Source: an uncultured Scytonema sp.
Lineage (GTDB): Bacteria > Cyanobacteriota > Cyanobacteriia > Cyanobacteriales > Nostocaceae
Direction of reading: 5' to 3'
Assembly: GCA_937873135.1 (NCBI GenBank)
Contig: CALMVQ010000196.1
Span: 1-41,742, forward strand
DNA length: 41,742 nucleotides
Below the pieces are notes generated by a model. That model did no database searches. It had not been told where the DNA came from and was given only the letters and a program-made list of their open reading frames with translations. The position numbers and the translations under genes are program-made. Positions 17,875 through 26,630 of the stretch are shown here, piece by piece (position 1 is the stretch's first letter; the number at the start of each line of letters is the position of its first letter).

Positions 17875-17970
17875 ACTTGTTACAGAGCGATGTAGCGATA
17901 TCGTCAGTATTAACTTGATTAAAACACTGCGTTACAACTGGATGCCCCCGTTGAAGAAGTGATATGTACC

Positions 17971-18151
17971 ACATTCCGCACCCTGAAAGACTACACAGCA
18001 TAATTACTTAGAGCTTTTCTTTTCTAGCTATAAATTATGCCTTTGAAATGCCCCTTATCCGTTAATGTAAGGTGCATGTGTATATTATAAAACTTTATTA
18101 TGTGATGGAAAGCAGTAAAAACCGATTGTTATAGTTGAGGGTGCGGAATGT
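17971..18151. repeat. 181-bp inverted-repeat-bounded segment, possible MITE
   Basis: ACATTCCGCACCCT (17971-17984) and AGGGTGCGGAATGT (18138-18151) are exact reverse complements bounding 153 bp of A+T-rich sequence without a gene. The pair sits in a 437-bp gap between the EamA gene and the membrane protein gene at 18312, and suggests a small non-autonomous element. No target duplication was found. The bases from 18152 to 18300 (GTGGGCGGTCCGG and a TAATGG/CCATTA pair) could be structured leader RNA, but I do not recognise a family. Confidence 0.5.
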
Positions 18152-18311
18152 CGGGTAGATAGTAACTCCCAACGCTGTGGGCGGTCCGGTTATTCAAAGC
18201 GGAAGGCATGGAGCGGAACATGTCGTTAATGGTAAGGGCGAGTACATACAACTAGAGCCATTACCGATAATTTAGGAGTAATGAAGCGCTAAACTCCTAT
18301 AGGAAAAACAG

Positions 18312-18623
18312 ATGAAACGTCAATCTGAAGGTTATGGTCCTAAAATTGCGACTACTGCTATTATCTGGGGCTTAGCCACGGCAATGCTCGCTATTTGCAT
18401 CCCACTTGTAACGTCAACTGGAAGTGGTGTGATTCTGCCACTAGCTGTGATTTTAGGAGCTAGTGGAGGTACGGTAGTCGTTTGGCGCACGAAAAATCAC
18501 CGGAATGGCGAAATTTTTGAGTTGATGAATAATGTCTCTGAGTTGCGGCAACGTGTTGTTGATTTAGAGACTATTTGTAGCAGTGACGATTTTGAGATTC
18601 AAAAGAAGCTTAAACAACTATAG
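18312..18623 (+). CDS. small membrane protein with C-terminal coiled coil
   Basis: 103 residues. Two adjoining hydrophobic helices (TTAIIWGLATAMLAICIPLV and GVILPLAVILGASGGTVVVW) are followed by a basic stretch WRTKNH and a helix with heptad spacing (FELMNNVSELRQRVVDLETI). The cytoplasmic tail probably oligomerises. No family is recognised. AGGA 9 nt before the ATG supports the start, and a strong hairpin terminator follows the stop within 10 bp, so the gene is likely a monocistronic unit. Confidence 0.7.
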   Translation: MKRQSEGYGPKIATTAIIWGLATAMLAICIPLVTSTGSGVILPLAVILGASGGTVVVWRTKNHRNGEIFELMNNVSELRQRVVDLETICSSDDFEIQKKLKQL

Positions 18624-18630
18624 CAATCCA

Positions 18631-18668
18631 GACCCCCAACTTTTTAGAGAAGTCGGGGGTCTTGTTTG
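18631..18668 (+). terminator. intrinsic terminator after the 18312 gene
   Basis: GACCCCCAACTT and AAGTCGGGGGTC form a 12-position stem with one mismatch and a 7-nt loop, followed by TTGTTTGT. It begins 8 bp after the stop codon. A near-identical hairpin, also preceded by ATAGCAATCC, occurs at 34217. Confidence 0.8.
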
Positions 18669-18703
18669 TCATGAATGATTTATGAGCGAAAAGTAACTAT
18701 GAA

Positions 18704-18826
18704 GTGACCCGTAGAAGAGCTATTCCTGAGTCGAACTCTAGCTTGGGTTTATTAGCTTTCGGTATTGGGGGTGTAGGTTTACTGCTGAAACGCTCTTATA
18801 AACAACAAGGATCTAAGTGTGTATAA
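18704..18826 (+). pseudogene. stranded PEP-CTERM sorting tail
   Basis: The frame ending at TAA 18824-18826 reads IPESNSSLGLLAFGIGG followed by VGLLLKRSY and KQQGSKCV. This is the layout of a PEP-CTERM anchor: a PEP-like motif (here PES), a Leu/Gly-rich membrane segment and a basic cluster. Such tails direct exported proteins to exosortase processing. Upstream there is a stop at 18683 and no ATG, only a GTG at 18704, so the body of the protein is missing. It is most likely the end of a lost gene. Confidence 0.6.
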
Positions 18827-18963
18827 CCCCGTAAGTAAAAAAAGCTGATGCTAATAGGATTTAGTCAATGAACTATTGCATAGTAGGAAAATAAAATGTT
18901 ATCTCGGTGCGTCTATTTTATTTAGTCAAACTTTATCTAAGATGTTCAGTAACGATATAACTA

Positions 18964-20616
18964 TCAATTTACTATAACAGCGTTAGGGTCTAAAGTTGCT
19001 ATGACTTTCACACCAAATTCTGCCTCAAACACTCCTTTTTTGTAATCTATACTCCAAAGTTCTAAAGCGCAGTCATCATCGGAATGATATGGAAAGATTT
19101 GGATTTTAAATTCCTCTGACTCAGGATTATATTCACACTGCACTTGTCTAAGTGCTCCAATTTGCCGCCTGTCGAGAGCAACTGCCAATCTTAATATTGC
19201 ACTCAATTGGTTGACAATTTGACGATAATTCTTTTTCAGTAAGTTTCGGTAATTCTCGTGCTTTTTCTTAGGGGGCGATTTGCGATGATAACGCGCTATA
19301 TTGGCAATAATTTCTATCTCTGTTTCTGTATAACCGAGTAATTCTCCATTGCGAATTAAGTAGTAAGAATGTTTGTGGTGAGCAGAATGGCTGATGTAAT
19401 GACCGCAGTTATGTAAAATTCCTGCAGCCCATAGTAGTTCGCTTTCCTCTGTTTCCCAGTCGTGCAGTTTACCTTGAGTTTGGTTAAATATACTGACGGC
19501 AAATTCTGCCACACGAGTGCTGTATTCCAAGTTGACGTGATATTTCTGAGCAATTTTGATCACACTCCGCTGTCGCACTGAACCTTGGTATCGCAGGCGG
19601 TCTTCAATCAAACCGTGTGCAAGCATCCAATCTACAATGACACCTTCGCGCAGAGCACGCTCGCACACGGTTAAAGATTCAACACTCAACAAGGTCATAA
19701 CTTCCTGTAAAATTACTGCTCCAGCCAGTATAACTTCTGACCTTTTCTCTGGCATTCCCGGAATTTCTGCTCTTTCTGAGTTACTCAGTTTCCGTAAGCG
19801 ACTGACCAACTCCTGCAAGTCTTTCAGACTGAACTCATAGCCACTGAGTGTGGAAGGGACATTACCCAACTTTTCACGGGCATGGATGATCGCTAAAGTT
19901 TCAATCGTCCCTGAAGTCCCTACCAGACGAGGAATTTCACCCGACTGTAGGTTGAGCAGCACCTCATCAACAGAACGTTCCAGCATTCCTCGCGTATAAG
20001 CTTGCAGGTACTGAAATTCGGCATTGCTAATGGGGTCAGTGCTAATTAATTCGCTTTGTAAGCGGACTGCCCCAACTTTGGTACTAGTAAGCACTTTTGC
20101 TTCGTGACTGTCTCCCAAAATTAATTCTGTAGAACCGCCACCAATATCGACAATCATGTGAGGTTGGTTGTTAAACTCCATCCCCGACAACACACCTAAG
20201 TAGATTCGCCGCGCTTCTTCTTGACCGGAAATCAGATTAACGCTTAAACCCAACTCAGCTTCTAGCCTTTGCAAAAAATCTTTACCATTGGGGGCTTCGC
20301 GCACAGCACTCGTTGCTACTGCCACGATTGTTTCCGCGTTGAGAGTTTTAGCAACTTCACAGAAGCGTTGCAAAGCAGCGATCGCCCGTTCTATGACTTC
20401 TGGTTTGAGTTCTCCTGTCTTTGGATCACAATCCCCCAGTCTCACAGTTTCCTTTTCTCTGCCAATGATGGTAAAAGCGGGCAGTGTCGGTTCAATCTGC
20501 ACAATAACCATGTGCAGAGAATTTGTTCCCAAGTCTATAGAGGCAATAATTCGGTGTTGCTCAACTGTTTGAGTTGGAATACTCTCCCAGCTATTTGAAA
20601 GTAAACTCACCATCAT
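18964..20616 (-). CDS. ppx: Ppx/GppA family exopolyphosphatase
   Basis: Hydrolyses terminal phosphate from polyphosphate and/or pppGpp. Signatures of the ASKHA-fold family: IIASIDLGTNSLHMVIVQI at the N-terminus, TIVAVATSAVREAPNG, LISGQEEARRIYLGVLSGM, and the phosphate-binding MIVDIGGGSTELILG. The C-terminal third has the HD-like helical domain (AAGILHNCGHYISHSAHHKH) typical of long Ppx proteins. The open frame reaches a TTG at 20688, but the paired ATGs at 20616 and 20613 just before VSLLSNSW give a product of about 550 residues, normal for cyanobacteria, so that start is used. It is divergent from ubiA. Confidence 0.92.
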   Translation of the reverse strand: MMVSLLSNSWESIPTQTVEQHRIIASIDLGTNSLHMVIVQIEPTLPAFTIIGREKETVRLGDCDPKTGELKPEVIERAIAALQRFCEVAKTLNAETIVAVATSAVREAPNGKDFLQRLEAELGLSVNLISGQEEARRIYLGVLSGMEFNNQPHMIVDIGGGSTELILGDSHEAKVLTSTKVGAVRLQSELISTDPISNAEFQYLQAYTRGMLERSVDEVLLNLQSGEIPRLVGTSGTIETLAIIHAREKLGNVPSTLSGYEFSLKDLQELVSRLRKLSNSERAEIPGMPEKRSEVILAGAVILQEVMTLLSVESLTVCERALREGVIVDWMLAHGLIEDRLRYQGSVRQRSVIKIAQKYHVNLEYSTRVAEFAVSIFNQTQGKLHDWETEESELLWAAGILHNCGHYISHSAHHKHSYYLIRNGELLGYTETEIEIIANIARYHRKSPPKKKHENYRNLLKKNYRQIVNQLSAILRLAVALDRRQIGALRQVQCEYNPESEEFKIQIFPYHSDDDCALELWSIDYKKGVFEAEFGVKVIATLDPNAVIVN

Positions 20617-20878
20617 TTTTCTCTGTGTTAAGGATGGCAAAATCTGGCAAAGGCTGATTTTATGTAGCTTTACCAAGATCTTAAACAAGTGGACGAGGCA
20701 AAGACGGCAACAAATGCCACTCGCTCTCTTGCCGGAGACGATCGCACTAAGACGACATTCTCGTGGTATCCAAAGTTGCTAATTGAGGTTTTGCTATTAG
20801 AAATAGCAAATAAAGATATTATATAGATGTGAAGATATATAAAAACATCTAGCTTTAGTCATTATTTTGGGAATTCCT

Positions 20879-21760
20879 ATGCTGAGTAAGCCAGAACACA
20901 ACATTATACCCGTATGGCTTGCGATCGTCCGACTTTTAAGGTGGCATAAACCTGAAGGACGGTTGATTTTAATGATTCCTGCCTTGTGGGCAGTGTTTTT
21001 AGCAGCTTCAGGGCAACCGCCTTTATTACTAGTTGGAGTTATCGTTTTAGGAACTCTCGCCACAAGTGCTGCTGGATGTGTGATCAACGATTTGTGGGAT
21101 AGAGATATCGATCCGCAGGTGGAAAGAACACGCGATCGCCCCTTGGCTTCCCGCAGACTTTCTATAAAAGTAGGTATCGTTGTCGCTATATTCTCAATGG
21201 GATGTGCAGGGGTTCTTGCTTTCTATCTTAACCCACTCTCATTCTGGTTATGTGTAGCAGCGATTCCAGTTATTCTACTTTATCCAGGTGCCAAGCGCGT
21301 ATTCCCCATACCGCAACTCGTTCTTTCCATCGCTTGGGGTTTTGGCGTGTTGATTAGCTGGAGTGCCGTAACGGGAAATATCTCCCAACCCACTTGGTTG
21401 CTGTGGAGTGCCACTATACTTTGGACATTGGGATTTGATACTGTTTATGCGATGAGCGATCGCGACGATGATCGCCGTATTGGTGTCAATTCAAGCGCTC
21501 TCTTTTTTGGCGATCGTGCGCCGATTACTATTGGAATTTTCTTTCTTGGGACTATATTACTCCTTGGTTGTCTGGGTGTCGTTATCCACCTTCACATTGC
21601 CTTTTGGGTTAGCCTTGCCCTTGCGGCTATCACTTGGGTTTGGCAATACACTCGCTTGATACAGCAAGACTTGCCCAACTTAGCTTATGCTGAAATGTTC
21701 CGAGAAAATGTTTGGATTGGCTTTCTCTTGCTTGCTGGGATGATTGCTGGGAGTTTCTAA
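20879..21760 (+). CDS. ubiA: UbiA family 4-hydroxybenzoate polyprenyltransferase
   Basis: Integral membrane prenyltransferase, likely attaching a polyprenyl chain to 4-hydroxybenzoate on the cyanobacterial plastoquinone pathway. Both Asp-rich prenyl-diphosphate motifs are present: VINDLWDRDIDPQVERTRDR with the RPLASR extension, and AMSDRDDDRRIGVNS. Eight or nine hydrophobic helices span about 293 residues, the family length. The frame can be read from a TTG at 20867; the ATG at 20879 (MLSKPEHN) is preferred. A second UbiA-superfamily member, chlG, is encoded at 32682 and is clearly distinct. Confidence 0.93.
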   Translation: MLSKPEHNIIPVWLAIVRLLRWHKPEGRLILMIPALWAVFLAASGQPPLLLVGVIVLGTLATSAAGCVINDLWDRDIDPQVERTRDRPLASRRLSIKVGIVVAIFSMGCAGVLAFYLNPLSFWLCVAAIPVILLYPGAKRVFPIPQLVLSIAWGFGVLISWSAVTGNISQPTWLLWSATILWTLGFDTVYAMSDRDDDRRIGVNSSALFFGDRAPITIGIFFLGTILLLGCLGVVIHLHIAFWVSLALAAITWVWQYTRLIQQDLPNLAYAEMFRENVWIGFLLLAGMIAGSF

Positions 21761-22024
21761 TACCCCTGCCTTGGGAAGTTAAGCTATGTAGAAGTTGCAT
21801 GTCCGGTTTTCATCCTTTGCAAATTTCGCTCAAGGAAAACCTACCCCGCTTACTTTCCGCGAAATTCAAAAGCTTTAATTTAGAACCATATAAGTAATGA
21901 CTTAAACAAAAGCCACCGAGTTTTTACGGAATTTTTCAGAAATCTGTCTAAAGTTAGATCCGCAATTTCCCTTAATGATACGATAGTTGGGTATATGACT
22001 AATTAGTTAAATATACTCAATTTA

Positions 22025-22630
22025 ATGAAGCGAAGTTTGACAACAACAGACTCGATACCTAGGTATTTTGTTAAAACTGCAACTATAGTTTTATTGTTCC
22101 TTGGCAGTGTTGGTATTGTTGGAGGTAGCTTTCTCCTGAGAAAAACTTTCAGCAGTACAGCGGAAACTCAGACAATAACCGATATTTCTCGCTATAAAGA
22201 AATTCGGAATCATCTTTGGTCTAATCAAGCACCAATTAAGCATTTTCCCACTGATATTCCTGGCAATGCTTCAAATGTACGCGTCGTCTATTCTCCTGCT
22301 TTCTCTCAAAGTGGCAGTTATTTTCAACTAAGGCTAAAACAGTCACCACAAAACATAGAAAAATTACTTTTGCATTATCGAGAGATTTCTAAATATAAGT
22401 ATATAGGTGGTAACACCAACGACCACGCCAACCTACCTAACGGTGTACCGACAACTTTCTTCTATACTAGTGACTCTCACCAAGATTCCTTTCCGCCCAG
22501 TTATGAAATATTGGTATTAGATGCGCATCACAAAGGAAGCCGTGACTTCAAGTGGAATCATGGCGATACCTCTGGGGTAGCGATAGATCGTTCAGCTTCG
22601 GAAATTGTGTATTGGGCTGAAGATTGGTAA
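22025..22630 (+). CDS. hypothetical exported or membrane-anchored protein
   Basis: 201 residues. A basic N-terminus and one hydrophobic helix (TATIVLLFLGSVGIVGGSFL, about residues 18-38) suggest an uncleaved anchor with the rest outside the cytoplasm. The soluble part has APIKHFPTDIPGNASNVRV, YFQLRLKQSPQNIEKLL and a C-terminal VAIDRSASEIVYWAEDW, which together look like a small alpha/beta domain. I do not recognise the family. There is no cysteine and no catalytic motif. It is convergent with the GT2 gene downstream, 16 bp apart. Confidence 0.65.
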   Translation: MKRSLTTTDSIPRYFVKTATIVLLFLGSVGIVGGSFLLRKTFSSTAETQTITDISRYKEIRNHLWSNQAPIKHFPTDIPGNASNVRVVYSPAFSQSGSYFQLRLKQSPQNIEKLLLHYREISKYKYIGGNTNDHANLPNGVPTTFFYTSDSHQDSFPPSYEILVLDAHHKGSRDFKWNHGDTSGVAIDRSASEIVYWAEDW

Positions 22631-22646
22631 TGCGATATTGTAAGCA

Positions 22647-24446
22647 TTAAAACAATTGAAAATTAGCGGATTGGCAAGATAGATTAGGGTTATAATAAGG
22701 GTCTCCTCGTAGAATTTTGAGATAGTCATTCCACTTATTATTTAATAGAGAAATTTCTCCAGGGCTAACACCTTTCTGGCAGCTGGCGGATTCGTAGTGA
22801 ATAAGTTGAGCGTAAGGCGTGACAACATTGCGATATCCTGCTTGATGCGCTTTTAAGCATAAATCCACATCGTTGTAGTTAAGCGGAAACAGCTCATCTA
22901 ATCCTCCTAACTGCTGAAACACCTCTTGTCGAATCATCAAGCAAGCAGCCGTCACAGCTAAGTAAGTTTTATTGACAATATTTGAACAATAATAACCTGG
23001 GTTTTCACTATCAAAACCGTAGAATGCATGACAGGGATTTCCTTCTAAAAATATCATGCCTGTATGCTGTATTCTCCCGTCAGGTGATAAAAGTTTTGCT
23101 CCTACAGCACCAATTTCTTTCTGTTGTGCAAGTTCTAACATGGACTCCAGCCAGTCTGGGGAAAGCACCTTTGTATCATCATTGAGTAACAGTAGGAATT
23201 GTCCTTTGGCTTTGGCGACTCCCGCATTTATTCGCATGGAGAAGTTAAATTGTTCGTGACACCGGACGAGTTGTACACAAGGAGATGCGATGACTTTTAA
23301 AGTTGACTCGGAAATATCATATCCATCAACTACGATAATTTCATAATGAGGGTAAGTACTCAATTGCTTTATGCTGCGGATACAATCTTCCAAAAGACAC
23401 ACAGAACCTTTGGGAGTATCAATCTTTTTTCCGGTACTGGGAATGATAATGCTGACTAGAGGTTTGCCAATGAGATGACGTCTAACTCTATAAATACCTG
23501 GATTTATAGTTTCTTCTACATATCCAGGATATGGACTGCGTTCTATCATTGCTTGGAGAGCTTTTTTGCCAGCAGTGTATGCCCACGGCTTCGCTTGTAT
23601 GCCAGAAGCGGCAGATGATGGGATGATACGCCAGTGATAGAGAACTTTTGGAATATGATAGATGTTCTGCGTGTTTTCTACGACTCGTAATACAAGATCA
23701 TAATCTTGCGAACCGTCATACGTGCTGCGGAAGCCACCGATATCACGAATAATACTAGTACGATAAACACCTAGATGACAGGTGTACATACATGAGTAGA
23801 AATACTCTGGGGACCAATCTGGTTTAAAACATGGATGAGAACGTTTGCCTTTAGTATTTATTTTATCTTCATCACTATAAATGAAGTCCGCCTCTGGATG
23901 CTGGTTAATTAGCTTAGCATTCTCAAATAAAGCATCAATTGCGAATTCATCATCATGATCCAAAAGGGCGATATATTCTCCTGTTACCAATTCTAAAGCA
24001 GAGTTGCTAGCGGCTGAGATATTCCCATTTTCTGTACGAAATATAACTTTGATACGTGAGTCAAGTTTGCTATATTCAGTCAGAATTGAGCGAATGTGAG
24101 GTTTTGGAGAAGCATCATCAGCAATACATAGTTCCCAGTTTGGATATATTTGATTTTGAACAGATTGAATCGCTTTCTCCAACCATTTCGCCTCTACGTT
24201 GTAAACAGGCATGATGATCGAGAATTTAGGATGCAACTCCCATTGTGCAATTTGTTCAAGAGCATTCGTAATATCATGCTTTGTCAAGCAATTTTTTTCC
24301 ATCCATTCTTTATAGGCCTGATGAGTTTTCGTTGTCCTAATTTGAGATACTATACGTTGATAGAAAAAATGTATTAGTCCTCGTACACCTTGCGATCGCC
24401 AGACACGTTGAACTTGGAAAATTTTGTGATTGATAGAAAATCTCAT
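22647..24446 (-). CDS. double-domain family 2 glycosyltransferase (polysaccharide biosynthesis)
   Basis: 599 residues with two GT2 domains in tandem. The first (about 75-190) has FSIIMPVYNVEAKWLEKAIQ, WELCIADDASPKPHIRSIL and the DxD region as YIALLDHDDEF. The second (about 320-540) has VSIIIPSTGKK, HYEIIVVDGYD, LLLLNDDTKVLSPDWLE and LFPLNYNDVDLCLKAHQAGY. This architecture is common in O-antigen and rhamnan-type surface polysaccharide loci. It resembles its upstream neighbour (24605-26572) throughout and is probably its paralogue by duplication. It is the last gene of the leftward surface-glycan group. Confidence 0.9.
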   Translation of the reverse strand: MRFSINHKIFQVQRVWRSQGVRGLIHFFYQRIVSQIRTTKTHQAYKEWMEKNCLTKHDITNALEQIAQWELHPKFSIIMPVYNVEAKWLEKAIQSVQNQIYPNWELCIADDASPKPHIRSILTEYSKLDSRIKVIFRTENGNISAASNSALELVTGEYIALLDHDDEFAIDALFENAKLINQHPEADFIYSDEDKINTKGKRSHPCFKPDWSPEYFYSCMYTCHLGVYRTSIIRDIGGFRSTYDGSQDYDLVLRVVENTQNIYHIPKVLYHWRIIPSSAASGIQAKPWAYTAGKKALQAMIERSPYPGYVEETINPGIYRVRRHLIGKPLVSIIIPSTGKKIDTPKGSVCLLEDCIRSIKQLSTYPHYEIIVVDGYDISESTLKVIASPCVQLVRCHEQFNFSMRINAGVAKAKGQFLLLLNDDTKVLSPDWLESMLELAQQKEIGAVGAKLLSPDGRIQHTGMIFLEGNPCHAFYGFDSENPGYYCSNIVNKTYLAVTAACLMIRQEVFQQLGGLDELFPLNYNDVDLCLKAHQAGYRNVVTPYAQLIHYESASCQKGVSPGEISLLNNKWNDYLKILRGDPYYNPNLSCQSANFQLF

Positions 24447-24604
24447 CTCTACTAGATCAACTTTTTTGTTCTATTTTAGTAAGTATTCAGCCGAGTAGCA
24501 TTTGCTCTATCAGCTAGTAAGACTTGTCTGATGATAGTTCTATGTCTATAGATTTACAAAGTTCCTTTCGTCGCATGGATAATTTTTAATTCCGCAAAGC
24601 ATGA

Positions 24605-26572
24605 CTAGACTTCTATACTAAAATCGACTAGTGTCTTGGTTAAATTTGGATTGTAGCAAGGATCTAAATCAATAATTTCTTTCCATTTCTTCTGCATATA
24701 CTTTACTTCTTTGATAAATCGAGCTTGCTTTTCTGGAGTATCCTCGTATCCCCTGCTTTTTGACTCATAATGATAAAGTATGACATGAGGTAGATAAATG
24801 TTTCTGTAACCTTGTTTTAGAATCTTTAAGCATAAGTCCACATCATTAAAAGCGACTGCAAGTTCTTCTTCAAAACCTCCAACAGCTTCAAAAACTTCTC
24901 GCCTAGCCATTAAACAAGCTGCTGTCACACAGGAATAGTTGTTAACAGTCAATATTTGACCAAAATATCCTGGTGAACCTGCAGAGAAATGTTTGTGAGA
25001 GTGATTTGCTACTCCTCCAATACCCATGACTACACCAGCATGCTGAACTGTATCATCTGGATATAAAAGCAAAGTTCCAACCGCTCCAATAGAAGGTCTT
25101 TGAGCTTGTTCAACCATTGCGTCAATCCAGTCATGAGTAATAACTTCTATATCATTATTTAAAAATAAGATGTAATCTCCCAAGGCTTGACTAACAGCAT
25201 AGTTGTTTATTTTAGAATAGTTAAAAGGTATATCAAGTTTATAAGCTCTAAAACGATTTGCTTCCAGTTTTTGCCACTTAGTAATAATATCAGCAGTCTT
25301 TTGTTCTTGACTGCCGTTATCTATTAGAATGACTTCGTAGTTTGGATAAACAGATTTTTCAAAAATAGATGTCAGACATTTATCTACAAGATCACCTAAA
25401 TCTCTAGTAGGAATGATGATACTGACTAGCTTATAAGCTGATATTGTATATCGAATAATATAGTGCCCTACAAGGCTGCCTGCTTGTGTCACGAAACCAT
25501 CTTCGCCTCTTCTTTGGAGAGCATCTCCTAAAGCTTTTTCTGCGGCGATCGCTGCATATGGTTTGACATCAGATCTACTTGCTGCCGACTGTGGATGAAT
25601 TCTCCAGTGGTATATGACTTTGGGTATGTGGAAAATATTTTTTGTTTTTTCCGTGAGCCTAAGTACTAAATCGTAATCTTGACTACCCTCATAACCTTGT
25701 CTGAACCCACCAATTTCGTTGACTAAAGTTTTACGGTAGACTCCCAGGTGACAAGTGTACATCCGAGATAGAAATGTATCAGGACACCAATCGGGTTTGA
25801 AAAACGGTTCCCTGAGTTTATTTTGCTCGTCAATTTTATCTTCATCAGAATAAATCATGTCTGCATCTGGATGTCGATTTAGGAGGAGAGCTACCTCATA
25901 TAATGCATTAGGTGTAAGTAAATCATCATGGTCGAGTAAAGCCATGAATTCACCTGTTGCGATTTCTAAAGCCGAGTTTGAAGCACGTGAAATATGTCCA
26001 TTTTTTTCCCTAAAAGTAACTTTAATTCTTCTGTCTTTAGCCGCAAATTCTTTCAAAGTTTGCTTGATATGAGGTTCTCTGGAGGCATCATCAGCAATAC
26101 ATAATTCCCAATGTGGATATACCTGATTTAATACAGATAATATCGCCTGTTCCAGAAAAAACTTAGGTGTATTATACACAGGCATAACAATACTGATTAA
26201 TGGCTTGTAACTGAGTAACTTTACACACGAGCCCATCTTTTGTAAGTCAGCTTGCTTGGGATAGTTCTTGTTTAGCCACTGTTGGTAGATAATATCATCG
26301 CTACAAGGGTTTTCTAGCAAAACTTCTAAAGGCGATGAGACATCAACTCTTGGTGAAGATTTTTTGAATAATTTAGCTAAGGCGTTGCTGATTACCTTAC
26401 TTTTTACAACATCCTGCCAATTTTTTCCAGATGAAGTAGTTTGTGTATGTACATTTTTGTGAAGATGAGGATGCGATTGCTCAAGTTTCACCTGATTTTC
26501 TAATAACTGCAAGTGGCGTAGGTTCAGTTCAGCCGGATCGAACAGTAATTGGGACTGTGGTTCTTCAATCAT
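24605..26572 (-). CDS. double-domain family 2 glycosyltransferase
   Basis: 655 residues. An N-terminal segment of about 130 residues without clear homology precedes two GT2 domains: ISIVMPVYNTPKFFLEQAIL, WELCIADDASREPHIKQTL and FMALLDHDDLL; then VSIIIPTRDLGDLVDKCL, YEVILIDNGSQEQKT, ILFLNNDIEVITHDWIDAM and LAVAFNDVDLCLKILKQGY. It shares order and many residues with the gene at 22647. It probably adds sugars to the exported polysaccharide at the cytoplasmic face of the membrane. It begins 58 bp after the methyltransferase gene, so they are likely co-transcribed. Confidence 0.9.
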   Translation of the reverse strand: MIEEPQSQLLFDPAELNLRHLQLLENQVKLEQSHPHLHKNVHTQTTSSGKNWQDVVKSKVISNALAKLFKKSSPRVDVSSPLEVLLENPCSDDIIYQQWLNKNYPKQADLQKMGSCVKLLSYKPLISIVMPVYNTPKFFLEQAILSVLNQVYPHWELCIADDASREPHIKQTLKEFAAKDRRIKVTFREKNGHISRASNSALEIATGEFMALLDHDDLLTPNALYEVALLLNRHPDADMIYSDEDKIDEQNKLREPFFKPDWCPDTFLSRMYTCHLGVYRKTLVNEIGGFRQGYEGSQDYDLVLRLTEKTKNIFHIPKVIYHWRIHPQSAASRSDVKPYAAIAAEKALGDALQRRGEDGFVTQAGSLVGHYIIRYTISAYKLVSIIIPTRDLGDLVDKCLTSIFEKSVYPNYEVILIDNGSQEQKTADIITKWQKLEANRFRAYKLDIPFNYSKINNYAVSQALGDYILFLNNDIEVITHDWIDAMVEQAQRPSIGAVGTLLLYPDDTVQHAGVVMGIGGVANHSHKHFSAGSPGYFGQILTVNNYSCVTAACLMARREVFEAVGGFEEELAVAFNDVDLCLKILKQGYRNIYLPHVILYHYESKSRGYEDTPEKQARFIKEVKYMQKKWKEIIDLDPCYNPNLTKTLVDFSIEV

Positions 26573-26630
26573 TCAAAATACATCCTTGATTTACGTTTAA
26601 TTGACTATTTTTTTTTAATGTAAGGTAATT

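Noticed and set aside
18152-18300. Possible omega RNA, group II intron domain or riboswitch upstream of the 18312 gene
   Set aside because: Some pairing is visible, but no family landmarks could be recognised.
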